From NCBI GenBank assembly GCA_000469685.2, contig LS997564.1:32374843-32438842 (forward strand): a stretch of DNA of 64,000 nt, written 5' to 3'. Under the pieces are notes generated by a model. The model worked only from the letters and a program-made list of their open reading frames with translations. It did no database searches and was not told the origin of the DNA. Positions 36,496 through 48,019 of the stretch are shown here, piece after piece (the stretch's first letter is position 1; every line of letters begins with the position of its first letter). Made by a program: the position numbers and the translations under genes. The DNA comes from Haemonchus contortus. Taxonomy: Eukaryota > Nematoda > Chromadorea > Rhabditida > Trichostrongylidae.

Positions 36496-37420
36496 GGCAA
36501 ATAGTGGTTCAGTGGACTCAGCGGAAATGGTCAGATAGAGTACTCAACCTTCGGTTAGGGAAGACATTCGTATCACTCTGTATTCCCAAGCCTTAATCTG
36601 ACCCAAATAAAGTTCGCAGCTTGAAAAACTGAGAGATGAGGATCGCCCCATAAGTACATGCCATGCTTCGACCCAATCCCAGAAATACCGCCACCAACTA
36701 CATTTTTACCTCAAATTCGAACATGTCCACCACAGTATTATTTGCCAAAGAGGAAGCTGACATTTTCTTGCTTTGTGTTGATCCTGTTTATTTCACGGTG
36801 ATAATCGCCTTTTGCAAAAATACTTTTGCCGAAACGAACCTGAAATAATCGTGATCGAAAAGTGAATCGCAGAATGACTCATTATCAATTATTGAACTTA
36901 TAAACAAAAATACGAAGAGGAAGGCGATGTACCAATATGTCCTAAATAGACTTCTCATCAAACAATGAGCCTATAGCATTCACTTATTTATAGTGCCTAC
37001 GGCCGTTAATTTTGTAAGAATTTACGTCAATGGAGTTGAAGTACTTGCAAGTCAACAGGTCGTAATCTATTCTTCCAAAGATCTTAATGGCAATGAATTC
37101 TTCAGCGCGAAGGAGTAGTCGTCAAAACTGCGACGGCTGGCGGAGCTGATTACTGGCTTTTATCGAATGTGGAACTGTAGAACGTCAGGAAGACAGATTG
37201 ATAGCGCAGAACTTGCGAGCTGAAGGGAATGTTGATCGGAAAGGTAGCGCAATGGTTGATTGTGACAGATGAACTTCGGACGACATGCTGTAGGAGCCAA
37301 ACATCGAAATCCTTTTTTGTCATGGGCCATAGACTTCTAATGGTAAGTGGTGCACTGGCCTGTTATCGCATCAATCGACGAGACCAGCCGGCGTCTTCGG
37401 AAACTGATTGGTACGATGCG
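36496..37420 (-). promoter_or_regulatory. Conserved 5' flank of kelch unit 4
   Basis: This is similar over its length to 22437-23340 and 13311-14110, including GACCCAAATAAAGTTC near 36600 and GAATGTTGATCGGAAAGG near 37220. The shared block stops around 37420. No TATA box was pinned down; the regulatory role is inferred from position and conservation. Confidence 0.45.
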
Positions 37421-37963
37421 ACATATTGGTTTCTTCAAAAAAGTACCAGTACCTACTATATACCTTAACCTATTGTCTCCGCAATACACTCTCGAGTAAA
37501 CCTTGGACAAGCCACCTACCACGAACGCTTTTGGCTTAAATTCGGCCTCGTGGCCGCAATTCATCGTTTTGGACTTCCCAGTGAACTGCCGCGACCAATC
37601 AGTATGCATTTCAATGTTCGTGACCTCCCCATACCCTAGTGTACTTGGATGTAACGATGGATTCGGGCTTGCCATTGTGGCTATCAAAACTCATTGCAAT
37701 GTCTCGAATTGACGTGTAGGGAAAAAATACGGATATCGCCGAAAATCTTTGAAAATTGGAGTAAAATTATGAAAAAGCCTCCTAGGTGATAGTGGTCAAG
37801 ATTCTGAGAGAGGATGCTGACACATTGCTTACTATTGTGCTGACACACGTGGACACAGATATAAAGGAATCAAGCACGTGGGAACTGCTTTGTTGGTTGG
37901 ATCAACTTCTACGAAAAATAAAAAAATAAGTAAACAAACCAATAAATAAATGAGTTGTCTCTC
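37421..37963. other. Intergenic, no gene seen
   Basis: Open frames exist on both strands (37337-37687 minus and 37503-37712 plus are the same stretch), but none has a recognised domain or splice context. Confidence 0.3.
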
Positions 37964-38082
37964 ATGAATGACCTGACCTATGATGGTCTTCCTCAAGTGA
38001 ATCCGTTCCATAACGACGTGTACTTGGCAGCGGTGAAGACCGACCCGTTGTCGAGATGTGAACGGGCGTTTGTGCTTTACAG
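37964..38082 (+). CDS. Possible small first exon (hypothetical)
   Basis: An ATG at 37964 opens a frame (NDLTYDGLPQVNPFHNDVYL then AAVKTDPLSRCERAFVLY) that runs to a consensus-like donor, ACAG followed by GTAACG, at 38083. The composition is plausibly coding and the donor position coincides with the end of the open frame. A second exon could follow the CTTACATTACAG acceptor near 38110, but I could not extend it convincingly. The function is unknown. Confidence 0.25.
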
Positions 38083-40072
38083 GTAACGTTCTCCTTGCTC
38101 CTTACATTACAGAGGCATCACTTGCTCTTATTTCGTAAAAGGGTAAAGAATATCGTCTAGGGAACTCTGCACACCGACAGGGGAACGCTCACAGGACTTT
38201 GAATTTATGTTTCGTTGCAAATATCGCTTTCCAAAAGAACTCCAGTTTCTTGTTCGAAGACAAAGTTTGAATCCAAATAACCATCCAAACACATTTATTA
38301 GCATTTCACCTTGGTGAAACGCCCTAGTCCATTACTATCCCATGGGCTTTGCACAGAAGCCGCTATCGGCAAAGATCGCCCGAATGCCAGATTCGGTCTT
38401 CTTCCAAACATGTTGGGATCCTCCTCATCAACCTATCGAACTGATAGCATGATCTAACATAAATTCAATTCAGTTTTCCAATTCTACAATTCTGTTATCA
38501 ATCGATCGCGGACGGCTGGGAAAATTGTGGACTTGTCGCAGTGGTAGTCCCAATTGCCATCGTCCTGGTCGTTTACCACGTCCCTCACCTGACGCTTGCT
38601 TTGCCTCTACGGCACCTATGACCCGAACGCATGTAGATATGTTCCTATGAACACTTGTGAACTAAAACCTGAAAACTTCCAAGGTGTAGGTGAGATGCGA
38701 CTTTATTGTCAGTTTCTAACCCTTTTGCTGAGATAGGCGTGAGTGTTGTTACAGAACTGAGATGTTTAAAATCCCGAAGGCCGGTACACCCTACCAAACG
38801 CAGAAAATATTTACAAGGCGAAAGTAGTAGAAAGATATGCAGAACTTGTTTTCGAATTTTGTGGTAACCTATGCCAGCAATGAGCATCTTTGAAAGGCAC
38901 TTGTGTGCCGCATTAGCCTACAAAGATCAATTTCAAGGGCCTACCCATGTAGAAATTGTAGTACTCTCTTAATCAAGAGTTTAAAATTTCATTCGAAAAT
39001 AAAAAATAAGATTGAGTAGATAATAATTGTAAAAATTGAACGCAAAAATCTGAAAGTAGGGTTAAGTGCACCGCGTGATCGACGATGTTTCAGCACTTGT
39101 AAAGAACTTGAACGTCGATCCATCCAGTTTTTGGGATGCTCCCTCGCGCTAGACTTCTGGGTAAAATAGTTGTTTCACTTTGAATGCATAGGTGACCTAC
39201 AGGAGAAAAGTGCTCATCCGATGTTCAAGTGGGCGCTTTTATACTCTCGCACGCGTCAGGTAACAATCAGCCGAACCCGGAGGTATGGAAGCTTTGGTTG
39301 ACTTGAAATCGACTGAGCTTCGATCCCTGGAGCAGCGTGCTATTATAGGCGCCACTTTCCACTGCATGATCTCCACCATGCAGGTGGTTCTTCGGTAATA
39401 TAGCAACAGTCTGTAACTACAAAGGATAAATAAACAAAACCTCACTTCCCAATTCAGTCAATGTGCACACGCAGTTTTTCGTGACTTGTCTAAGCTTTTA
39501 CTTTGAATCTGGCTGCCCTTCAGATTTATGCGATTCACGGATCCACACCTTCTCCCTTTTGATTGGGTGTTGTGCCCAAAATGATCACAAAAAAGGATAA
39601 GAGTAACATTAGTGGGCTCTAACTCAGCCTCTCAACGAAGTATAAATCTCTTTTGTAAACATACGAATACAACTAAGAATGGAACGAATGGTCGAACAAT
39701 AAGCCGCTGAGCCAGCTTAGAAGTCCCCAAGCTTCAAGATTCCTAGCTCTTTGAAAATTCCAGTAATTCAGCTCGGAAACAAATGATTCCTAATCTCTGA
39801 GAGATCAGAAGAGAGAAAGCCACTCTTCCCTTCTAAAACCAAGAAGACCAAGCAAACATTTCAACATGTTGCTTACAACATCTCCCCGCCCAAATCATCC
39901 GATGTCATACAGACCGACGATAATCCTGGTGCCGAAACTTTGTCGACAGTCAACTGTGCCGTGAGGGGTGTTCTTACTGGTCGTCTCATCCGTTCAGTCT
40001 GCTCAGTATAACGTGCTTATAGTTAGTGGTAATCTCTGAATGAGAGGGGACAGAGAAATGTACGGCCTCAGA
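38083..40072. repeat. Distal upstream flank, shared with unit 5 block
   Basis: Positions 38410-38480 (GGGATCCTCCTCATCAA, then ACTGAT and GATCTAACA) and 39390-39515 (CAGTCAATGTGCACACGCAG) reappear at 56523-56590 and 57060-57125. This ties the unit 5 block to the sequence upstream of unit 4. No gene is supported. Confidence 0.5.
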
Positions 40073-40213
40073 GGCTGCTTCATAGTCCTATGGCCGACCG
40101 GCGAGCGGCGCTTGCCTCTTGTTTACAACTGAATCTTGACCGATACCGCAGGCCGAGTAGTCCCCGGCCGGCGCGCGCGCTCGCGGTACGGCCAGCGGAC
40201 TATGAAAGCAGCC
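40073..40213. mobile_element. 141-bp foldback MITE
   Basis: The ends GGCTGCTTCATAGTCC and GGACTATGAAAGCAGCC are inverse, and the pairing continues about 40 bases inward through GC-rich sequence (GGCCGACCGGCGAGCG against CGCTCGCGGTACGGCC). It shares its terminus with 5616-5722, 45813-46080 and 50852-51107. It is non-coding. Confidence 0.7.
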
Positions 40214-40411
40214 AGTTGGAGCGAGTGGAGAACAGACCGATGTGATCTACAGCGGATCTAAGAACTGCAATGAACTGACTTGTTGATGTTAATTCTGAAG
40301 GAATGAGAACTAGAGATGAAATAGTGACTAAGGTAGGATCCTTCCAAAGTTTTCGAGTCAAATGCTACCTCCCTTCAGAGAAATCTTTGTCGTACGCATT
40401 TTAGTGCCAAT

Positions 40412-40799
40412 GGGTAACGGAACTTTCCTCGATTGCGGCATTCTCCCTCGCGGCATGCGGCAAATGTCACTTCAACTACCGTACTCACCCCGCCCCCCGC
40501 CAATCGATATGACGCAATATTTTTCGTTGGTTGCATTTCTTTTTTATTGGTTTTGATTGTTTTTTATCTTTCTTTTTCATGTTTTTTATGTATATTAGAC
40601 TTGTTTAAAAAGAATGACTCCTCCTATATTAGCGGCGATCAATACCGCATTGGAATTGAAGAGAGCGGCCAGCCAATTCAAATAATTAAAGGACTCCCCA
40701 TCCACAAATTGCGCGCTCCAATCCTCCATCGCAATCCTGCGATACGCGGCGGGTGCGGCGTGCGGGACGCCGTCTTCGGGGAGATGTTCCCGGACCCCT
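40412..40799. mobile_element. 388-bp MITE, second copy of the 15156 family
   Basis: It is homologous throughout to 15156-15533, with the same inverted ends (GGGTAACGGAACTTTCC against the inverse of GGGGAGATGTTCCCGGACCC). The flanks GTGCCAAT (40404-40411) and GTGTCAAT (40800-40807) look like an 8-bp target duplication with one change. Open frames inside it are chance. Confidence 0.7.
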
Positions 40800-41116
40800 G
40801 TGTCAATTATAAACGCCTGAAAAAGATCCATTGAAGGAAGAAATGAAAGAAGCTATAGTTCAGCCAAGGTGTGTTTGTCAACCCCGTCCAACAGCACTGC
40901 ACGCATCTGCCCCCCTTTGGCGACCGTGACAACTATTCAGGTGGATTTGGTGAACAGAATGGTAAGCATCGTTAAAAGACACATTGATCGGAATATTTTA
41001 TTATGTTGAGGTGAGCCGGCCTATTTGTCTAGTAAACGATGTCCCGGTTATGAGAAATGTAAACTGCTCGTATTCGTACAAGTTTGGGGATCGAATTCGT
41101 GTCAATGCTCGCTTAA

Positions 41117-41768
41117 AGGCACGGTACACGATAAAAATGGTTTTGGAGATTTGCACATGGTGTGAATTCGGGGCCCCTCTGATACCATATGTGCCGGAAT
41201 GAAGTCGAAAAACGTTTTGGATAGGGCACAATAGGGGGTCGGAGAGTGTAGCACGGTCAGCCTCCGCCCCTCGCTAGGCTGACTACGAAATCTAATTGCC
41301 GTTCACCACTTTCGCATTGGAGCAACATTAGTGAAAATCAGTAAGCTAATCGACCGCCTCCAACTGGTAATAGTATTCCGCTGCATTCCTACTATTCGAC
41401 TAATATTCTGCTCTATTCTGTTCTAATTAATTTTTCTCAACGGCCATTAAAAGGATCATGCACAATAATCTAGCTTAATACCAGCAGTAGAATAAACAAT
41501 ATCAACGAAAAGCCAAAATCAGCCATTTGAGCGTGTTGTGTGCAATTGCAGGCATTACGTCGCATTCGTCTACTCGCCTGAAATTTCCCTTAATTGCCGT
41601 TTTTGCCGTGTAACTCGTCCAACCCCCCTTTTCTCTTCTTTTTTAGGCTTTGTATTCCTTTTTATTCGTTTTTTTTTGCGTTTTCTGCTTTTCCATTGTA
41701 CTACTGTTGGCCGTACCTGACATTTTTCGTCAAAACCGGATGTCCCAAAATTATCGTGAACCGTGCCT
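41117..41768. mobile_element. 652-bp TTAA-target MITE, copy 1
   Basis: The left end TTAA-AGGCACGGTACACGAT and right end ATCGTGAACCGTGCCT-TTAA are inverse. TTAA at 41113-41116 and 41769-41772 is the likely target duplication. Other copies are at 54650-55842 and 60820-61413. The interior words GGAGATTTGCACATGGT and CCTCGCTAGGCTGACTAC are shared with the 54650 copy. A TTAA target suggests a piggyBac-like helper; no transposase is present. Confidence 0.75.
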
Positions 41769-41783
41769 TTAAGCCAACCAAGT

Positions 41784-43100
41784 GTAAGTGAATAAATGAT
41801 ATAGTGTAGGTGAATAAATGGTAATTTAGCAAGAATATTGAGGATGACTTGAAGAACGGCTGATAGCCATTTGCATAACAGCTCCTTTTTATTCTGAATG
41901 AATTTTGCATGGCTTCTCAAATGGCTTTTAACAGTCGAACAACATGCAATTTGCAATTCCATTTAGTTTGCTCAATTCCAACATGTTTCAGCTGAAAAAA
42001 GCAAAAATTTGCGACTACAGATAGCTCGGTTAAAAAAATGCAATTATCTCCAAGCTATCTTTCATTTCCTGGGTAGAGGTGACGTAGGCGAAGTGGCGCA
42101 CCATTATACACTCATGGTTCGAAAATCGAATCCCTGTTCGACACTCGCCCAGGCTAACCAAGCCTTCCATCTCTCCTCCCCCGGGTCGCTTATTTGGTAC
42201 CAGAATCCTTTGGGAGGAAAAACGTATAACTTGTGTATTGGCTGGCCATCACATGGGATTGTATAGGCCAAATGCACATTCGATACGCCACTACTATTCT
42301 GAATGGAGGTCGAAGGTGAGGCGCAATCCAGAAACGAGTATCTAAAACGCCAAAGACTCTCCTCCGATTTTACGATAGTAGTGATTTTCGTAACGATTAG
42401 TGCAATTTGGCTCAAATTCACTTTGGTTTTCTTTTACAAATACCGAAAGCCTACCATGGCAGAAGCCAAACATGCGAAAACAAAAAGAAAATATGCATAG
42501 TTGGATTTAAATGTAAGTGAATAAATGGGAATTCGGAAGGAGGACGATTTAAAGAAAGGCTGATAGCCATTTGCATAAAAGCTCCTTTTACATTGTATGA
42601 GTTTTGTGTAATGGCTTTTTAAATAGCTTTCAATGGTCGAACATTAACGCACATGCAATTTGCAATTCCATTCAGTTTGCTCAATACCGAAATGCTTCAG
42701 CCGAGAGTAACATAACTTCGGAATCTACGATAGTTAGATCGTAGACTCCGAAGTTATGTTGCAGTTCAAAAGTTGCAACTTCTTAGCTATTTTTCATTTT
42801 CTGTGCAGAGGCGGTGCAGGGGATGTGTCGCCTTTTCGCACATTCATGATTCGAAGACTGAATCCCTGATCAATACTCACCCAGGCCTACCTTCAATCCC
42901 TCCGGGATCGGTGAATTAGGACCAGATTCGTATGGGAGGGAAAACCGCTGACTTGCACGTCGTCAAGCCACCGTAACTCATTGCATAGGCCAAATACGCA
43001 TTCAATACGCCATTGAGATCCTGAATAGAAGTAAATTGCTCATCCCTCAGACAGAAGTGATCTATGCCATAAGACTTTATCCTTTATTGTTAATTTTTCA
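41784..43100 (+). repeat. Tandem pair of ~0.7-kb units carrying the SINE-like repeat
   Basis: The units at about 41784-42500 and 42508-43100 share GTAAGTGAATAAATG starts, GGCTGATAGCCATTTGCATAA, CATGCAATTTGCAATTCCAT and a 3' SINE-like part (about 42085-42310 and 42815-43045). They are a local tandem duplication. Only the second carries the hairpin at 42709-42760. No gene is present. Confidence 0.65.
42709..42760. repeat. Perfect-type hairpin, 23-bp arms
   Basis: The left arm 42709-42731 (AACATAACTTCGGAATC then TACGAT) is the inverse of the right arm 42738-42760 with one mismatch, around a six-base loop AGTTAG. It is absent from the sister unit at 41784-42500. Confidence 0.8.
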
Positions 43101-43349
43101 TTCTGAAAAAATCGGGTGATTGACTCCTTTTCATGAAGCAAAGAAGCCACATTCCTGTAACCACTGGAGCCTTAGAAGGCAATGTGTACCGTTGAAAGGC
43201 CCGCAGACCAGCTCTGCAAGTGTAGAGGTATTAGCACTGAGGGTCAGAGTCCGCTCCGCAGCTTTTCGATGGATCCTTCCATCCGTGTGTTCACCGAGTA
43301 TCTTGAAAGTTTCACGACATTCCAGATTTTTCTGGAATGTCAGTACTCT

Positions 43350-43826
43350 AGGACCCTGAAAGGAAAGGTGTATCGGACAGTGGTAAGGCCCACGATGCTT
43401 TACGGCAGCGACTGTTGGCCCGTGAGTAAATCCCACGAAGGACAACTCCACTCCGCTGAAATGAGAATGCTCAGATGGGCCTGCGGCTGAACGCGGCTGG
43501 ATCGGGTCAGAAATGAAGACATCAGGACGGCTATGCAAACAGCTCCAATTCAACTGAAGATGAGAGACCAGCGCCTGCGATGGTTCGGGCATGTGCTAAG
43601 AAGACCACAGAGCCATCCGATAAGGGAAGCAATGGAATTCGAGGCTCGAGGTAAACGACCACGAGGAGCCCCAAAGAAGAGATGGAGGGACGTGATCAAG
43701 AAGGACCTCGCCGAAACCAAGGTGACGGCAGAAGATGCCGTAGATAGAATGAAATGGAGACGGCTGACAAGAACAGCAGACCCTGCGACGGCGCGGGATT
43801 AAGGCTAGGGAGAAGAAGAAGAAGTC
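43350..43826 (+). pseudogene. 5'-truncated RTE-type LINE, C-terminal fragment
   Basis: KGKVYRTVVRPTMLYGSDCW, then MRMLRWACG, a stop near 43488, and RLRWFGHVLRRP with a basic tail (RGAPKKRWRDVIKKDL), are hallmarks of the C-terminus of RTE-clade reverse transcriptase proteins. After the stop near 43800 the sequence ends in a GAAGAAGAAG tail (to 43826), the usual simple 3' end of this clade. The 5' part is missing; upstream sequence from 43120 to 43350 is unrelated. An 11-bp perfect hairpin (GACATTCCAGA) lies at 43313-43338 just before it. Confidence 0.75.
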
Positions 43827-43881
43827 CTGAAAGTTTCCGTCAAGGCCCTGTACACGAGCAGTACTCACTCGCATACGCATT

Positions 43882-44050
43882 TCATACCCCCAAATTGTTT
43901 CGTATTGCAGTCGGTTGACCAGATCGAGGCTCATCTCTGACCCATCGGGCTTCAAACAACAGTTGGAAGAGGCTTTCACAAAACAGCGTAGAAGGGCTCC
44001 AAGGCCAAACACTTGGCATAAAACTCGATTTTGAACCCTGAAAAAAATTC
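43882..44050 (-). pseudogene. Possible mariner-type transposase relic
   Basis: On the minus strand, FQLLFEARWVRDEPRSGQPT resembles the DEPRSGRPT junction after the second helix-turn-helix of Tc1/mariner transposases. An overlapping frame carries VFGLGALLR, which resembles the sequence just before it. Both are short and shifted relative to each other. This is a tentative call for a small dead fragment. Confidence 0.35.
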
Positions 44051-44500
44051 TTTAAATTGAGCTCACAGTTCACATTAGTATTGGGGCAAATAGATTTGTA
44101 CGAGTAATGGAGGTGATAGTCCGCAATAGCGCAAACGTAGCGAAGAAAACGCGAAATTCGGGGATTCAGAGAAACACAAGGATTACAAAGTAGTAAAATT
44201 AGGGGTGGGACGAGAAGAAGACGACAAAAAAGGCATGAAAAGAGTATTTGGACGAGTTGCCCAAACGCGTGTGCCGTGTACAGCTGAATATACTAGACAT
44301 TAAACTGGGAGGGTTGAAGCCGATTTTCTGCGGAATAGCCCATTTCTGTCTGTCTAATTTCCTGACCGTTGATTCAACTGTATTGCTTAGAATCCCAAAT
44401 ACGATTCATTCGGGAATGAATTTTGTGGACACCTTCACACTTGCACATTAGTGCTGCGTTTTATGCTGGTATAAAATGTATAATTGGATGCCATTATGTC

Positions 44501-44516
44501 CCTCTATATAAAGCCC
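44501..44516 (+). promoter_or_regulatory. TATA box upstream of peptide ORF, copy A
   Basis: CCCTCTATATAAAGCC lies about 160 bases before the ATG at 44672, and the same string occurs upstream of copy B. Its match to a core TATA element, with a short unbroken leader, suggests a real promoter. Confidence 0.5.
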
Positions 44517-44671
44517 CCTTGAAAGCAGCTAGATAACCCATTGCACACAAAAACATCCTCTCCAAATGCTTCCAAAGCAATGGCTCATTCACATCTTCAG
44601 ATATTTGTCATTCTCTGTGTTGTCGTGGTTCGTGTTTTCTCTTTAGTTATTCATTAAGTTTCAGATTCGCT

Positions 44672-45076
44672 ATGCTATCTAGAATTGTCATCACCCTACT
44701 CGCCTTTGCCATGGTAAGTGGCATTTTGGTATGTGAGAAAAACAGATTCCCCAGGATCAGAATAACCTTTCGTATAATATGCACTGGAAGAACTCGAAAA
44801 AGTGGCCCTTCTTTGAGCGTATTCATACAATTACACTGACGTTGGAATTGGAATTTGAGAATTTGTAGCCTTCGGAAGGGTAAGATCATCAAAGCCGCAT
44901 GCTTTGGAGTTCCGTTAGCCATCAGTTGCGAAAGCGAACCGATGAAATTGAGATTTTCCGACAAATCTGATGCCTTTCAGCTGACAGAGAAGACTGAAAC
45001 ACTGCGTACGTTCAACCCAAATCTGATCCAGCACTCGTCCCTAAATTATGCTTGGGACAGACATCACTTTTCTTAA
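44672..45076 (+). pseudogene. Putative secreted peptide, copy A (shifted)
   Basis: It starts like copy B with a hydrophobic leader (MLSRIVITLLAFAM), but relative to copy B it lacks one C near 44806 and has an extra base near 44865. The open frame is therefore broken when read through. Potential short introns exist (GTAAGT at 44713 to CCCCAG near 44753, and GTATTC to TTTGTAG near 44820-44870), so it could instead be a spliced gene with a different product. I cannot decide between these. The tail RTFNPNLIQHSSLNYAWDRH is shared with copy B. No family was recognised. Confidence 0.4.
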
Positions 45077-45812
45077 CTAGAGTTTCTTTTTAAGAATGGA
45101 ATGAAATGGAGCAGCCACAAACAAACACCTTCTAGCAGAGCTAAGGGGATTCCCCATCATCTCTCTTACGTGACTCTTGTGATTGAATTCCTTCTTCTCT
45201 TGCAACGTAATGATTACCTCCACGTACCCGAAGCCATGAAATATGACATTATATTCATTGTTAGACTCAGCAACCACTCACACTAAAATACTAGCATGCA
45301 AGCGGTTTGAAGATTGTCCACTTCGTTTCAATATAGACGACCACCCAATCGAAGAAAGGGATTGAGATTAGGGCTTCAGAGCGAGTTAGTGCTTTTGAAA
45401 GGTACGAAACAAAGCCGATATTGCCCAAAGTGCAGAGAGTACTTCGCAAAGGTCAGCACATGGGAAGGGGTTATTATATAAGAAAAAATTTCTTACGGGA
45501 TCAAAATTGACCCCGGTTTGAGCCAACGAAAATCAGCGACGTAACAGTTCACGTTAATTGGAAATCCTTCCTCCTCAGTATAGCGTTGAGCGTTGAGCGT
45601 TGAGCGCGGGCTCTGCTGAAAACGACGACGGCCCATCAATACCGCAAGGGTGGGCGGGAATGACTTAATAGTCGGGATTTTATTGTTTACGTTTTTCGTT
45701 TTTTCGATTACTTTTGTAAACGGATCTGTTACTTCTCCGAAAGCATATCATCAGGAAAGAGCTGTATGCAGCTCTCTCGGAAAATAACATGCTCCGACAC
45801 GAAAACCGTTAC

Positions 45813-46080
45813 TGGCTGCTTTCATACTTCGACTTGCGCGCCGGCTCGCAGTTGGACACGGCCGTACATTTAAAGTGGGGTGCGAGCGGCTATGCGCGAC
45901 AGCGGCCCTATCCAAGCGTGTGACAACAGCGAGTACCGATCGACTCCGCAGATCGAGGATGGCTGCTGACACACGCTTGGATAGGACCGCCGTCACGCAT
46001 AGCCGCTCGCACCCTACTTCTAAATGTACGGCCGTGTCCAACTGCGAGCCGGCGCGCAAGTCGAAGTATGAAAGCAGCCA
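45813..46080. mobile_element. 268-bp foldback MITE (copy A)
   Basis: TGGCTGCTTTCATACTTCG at the left is the exact inverse of the right end. The arms, about 115 bases each, remain complementary through GGACACGGCCGTACATTT and GCGAGCGGCTATGCG, leaving a small spacer, so the element is almost one hairpin. The same element occurs at 50852-51107 in the duplicated copy, where one arm has lost about 16 bases. Confidence 0.8.
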
Positions 46081-46741
46081 CCGGCGGTGTGAGCGTAAAC
46101 GCAGCCTACGGGCGTCAACGCGTTCAACGCTTTGCACTCTAGTCTGATAGCGCTGAATGAGCGAATATGACTGGAATCCATATCTAGACGAGATAATGCA
46201 TGCTACGATAATCGTTTTTCAGCTCTTCTCCATGGCAGCAGCATTTCGACGCAAAATAATTCATTTTAAGTGATTGCTTTAGTGTCAGCACAAAGAATTC
46301 CGAAGAGAACGTCTATGTCTGTTCACTCATAATGAATAAAGGCACATTCAAAAAAAAACGTCGTGCACATTCCATCAGTGTGTTTCACATTTTGATTACT
46401 ACGTGAACAAGAGTTTAGGATGAGTCTCACACTTACGGCACGAGGGTTGCATCCCCACGGAAATTACATAAACCCCTTTAGTTGATCATAAGTAAATTCA
46501 TTGCAATCGTTGTAGGCAACAGCTATCGTCTTCTATCTTTGAGTAATACCATCATCACAGCCATTACTACCATTCATGCACCTGTCCGTGCGGCCTTAAC
46601 ACATTGCTGAGGACTGTGAACGCTTAAATACGTACGTAGTAGGAGGGACTAGCTACCGACCAAGTGAAGGTTGAATATGTTAGAGTTAACATCGACAAGT
46701 CACCTCATTCCAGTTCTCAGATCCGTCGTAGATCCTAAACT

Positions 46742-47975
46742 TCATAGCTCTCTCTCCACGCACTGAGAAGTAGAATCTAGCGGAAGGAGGCGATGGCCCG
46801 TGTAGAACTTCGGAAAAACATCGACATCAGTCAGGCAAAATCTTCGATTGAAGATTATGGGGTCTATTTCATTATGGAACTGTCCACCAGGTGACTCCCA
46901 TGTCCTTTTCAAATGAGAAGGCTTCTGGAACTGCGACTTACCATGAGTGGTGTGGGTCGACATGATAAACTCGGACAGCCTTTCACCCTGCTCATTCCAT
47001 ACTATTCCGTGAGTCCCGATGTGGAGCTCTTCAGCCGTTCTTCGGGGGCAACTCTGGTGTTAAAATCACCGACCCGACGATGACCATGAAGAAAGTGTGG
47101 TCTTCTCTGTAGAGCCTCTCCAGATCCATATGAAACGCCTCCAACTCCTCTTCCTCGTAGCTCGATGTTGGTGCGTAAGCAACGAAGATGGTTAGAGCTG
47201 GGGTCGACCACATCTTCTTGATCGCCAACGTCCGATTCGGGTTGTTGAGCTTTTGTACGAGTCGATGTTCATGGCCAAGTGCGTATTGACGAGGACACCC
47301 ACGCCGCCGACGCCTCTACTGTCGCATGTTCCGAGGAACAGTTCTTCTCCAGTCTCAAATACAGCGTGCAGCGGGCGATGCCTTCTCGTCTCGGTCAGTC
47401 CGATGGCGTCGTACTTGATCTTCCTAGCTTGCATCATCAGGTCTTCTATACACGCTTCCGATGCAAGCGTTGGAAGTACAGATCGCCATCTTAGTCCTTC
47501 TCCTTTTGGGCAGCCTGTTTTGGCCCTAGAAGCATTTAGCAGACTCTCCCGAGCGGTACTACCCAAGGCTGCCGCATTGGGGGCTCCCTCAGGTTCAGGG
47601 GAATGAGGCCCATCTCTATTACTGGCGTGTAGATACCCAACGTACAGCTTGCCAGGCTCTGACGTGGGGGCTAGGTTGACTCCGGAGGCCTGCCAGGCTA
47701 TCCCGAAGTGAACGAGGGGCTTCGTTTTTTGAGGCGGCCCCGAATCGCCTCCCGGATACTTCCCAGTCACTCGAATGCAAGCTTTTGGCCGAGTCGCTGG
47801 GTAGGATACCAACTGCATCCACAGACTCTCCACACACGTATGCGTGGATCGCCTGCGTGGAACAGAGGGTATATCGACCCAGCACAGCAGAATCAAGGAG
47901 TCCATCCCCGGTCACTTTTGGTCGGCGATTAATTCCCCTATCCGCCACCTGGGGACGCCCTACGTAGCTCGTCAC
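46742..47975 (-). pseudogene. RTE endonuclease half, frameshifted
   Basis: The minus-strand frames 47192-47905 (KYDAIGLTETRRHRP, GGVGVLVNTHLAMNIDSY), 47031-47228 (LTIFVAYAPTSSYEEEELEA) and 46742-46963 (WESPGGQFHNEIDPIIFNRR, then YTGHRLLPL) together cover an exonuclease-endonuclease-phosphatase type endonuclease. Motifs include LTETR, the APT block and a degraded DHR-type end. Frames change at least twice, so it is dead. The upstream part to 47975 is the element's 5' region. Confidence 0.8.
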
Positions 47976-48019
47976 TAACCGGCTGGGGATCCTTCAGTGA
48001 GAGAGAACCCTCAGTGAAC

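Larger units (their letters stand above)
44132..46529 (+). repeat. 2.4-kb duplicated segment, copy A
   Basis: It is directly repeated at 49169-51558. It contains a TATA box, a putative secreted-peptide ORF (broken here), a GTTGAGC triplet repeat (about 45583-45603) and a foldback MITE. Most of the segment differs between copies by only a few percent; the ORF region 44690-45050 differs much more. Confidence 0.9.

Noticed and set aside
41570..41962. 130-codon lysine/arginine-rich minus-strand gene
   Set aside because: It spans the end of the TTAA MITE and a pyrimidine-rich tract; low complexity, no homologue in the sister copies.
42709..42760. loxP-like recombination site (ATAACTTCG arms in inverse orientation)
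   Set aside because: Only the first nine bases of each arm match loxP; the arms are longer and diverge, and the spacer differs. There is no phage or recombinase context. Chance similarity in a hairpin.
42085..43045. CRISPR-like or regularly spaced array
   Set aside because: Only two tandem units of about 0.7 kb with a SINE-like repeat; no short repeat-spacer structure, and the genome is eukaryotic.
43131..43592. 153-codon minus-strand gene
   Set aside because: It lies antisense to the RTE C-terminal fragment and to unrelated sequence; no domain. Shadow frame.
45751..46147. Overlapping arginine-rich proteins on both strands, repeated at 50790-51174
   Set aside because: Both strands are open only because the GC-rich foldback MITE is palindromic. 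The two predicted proteins are mirror images of the same hairpin.
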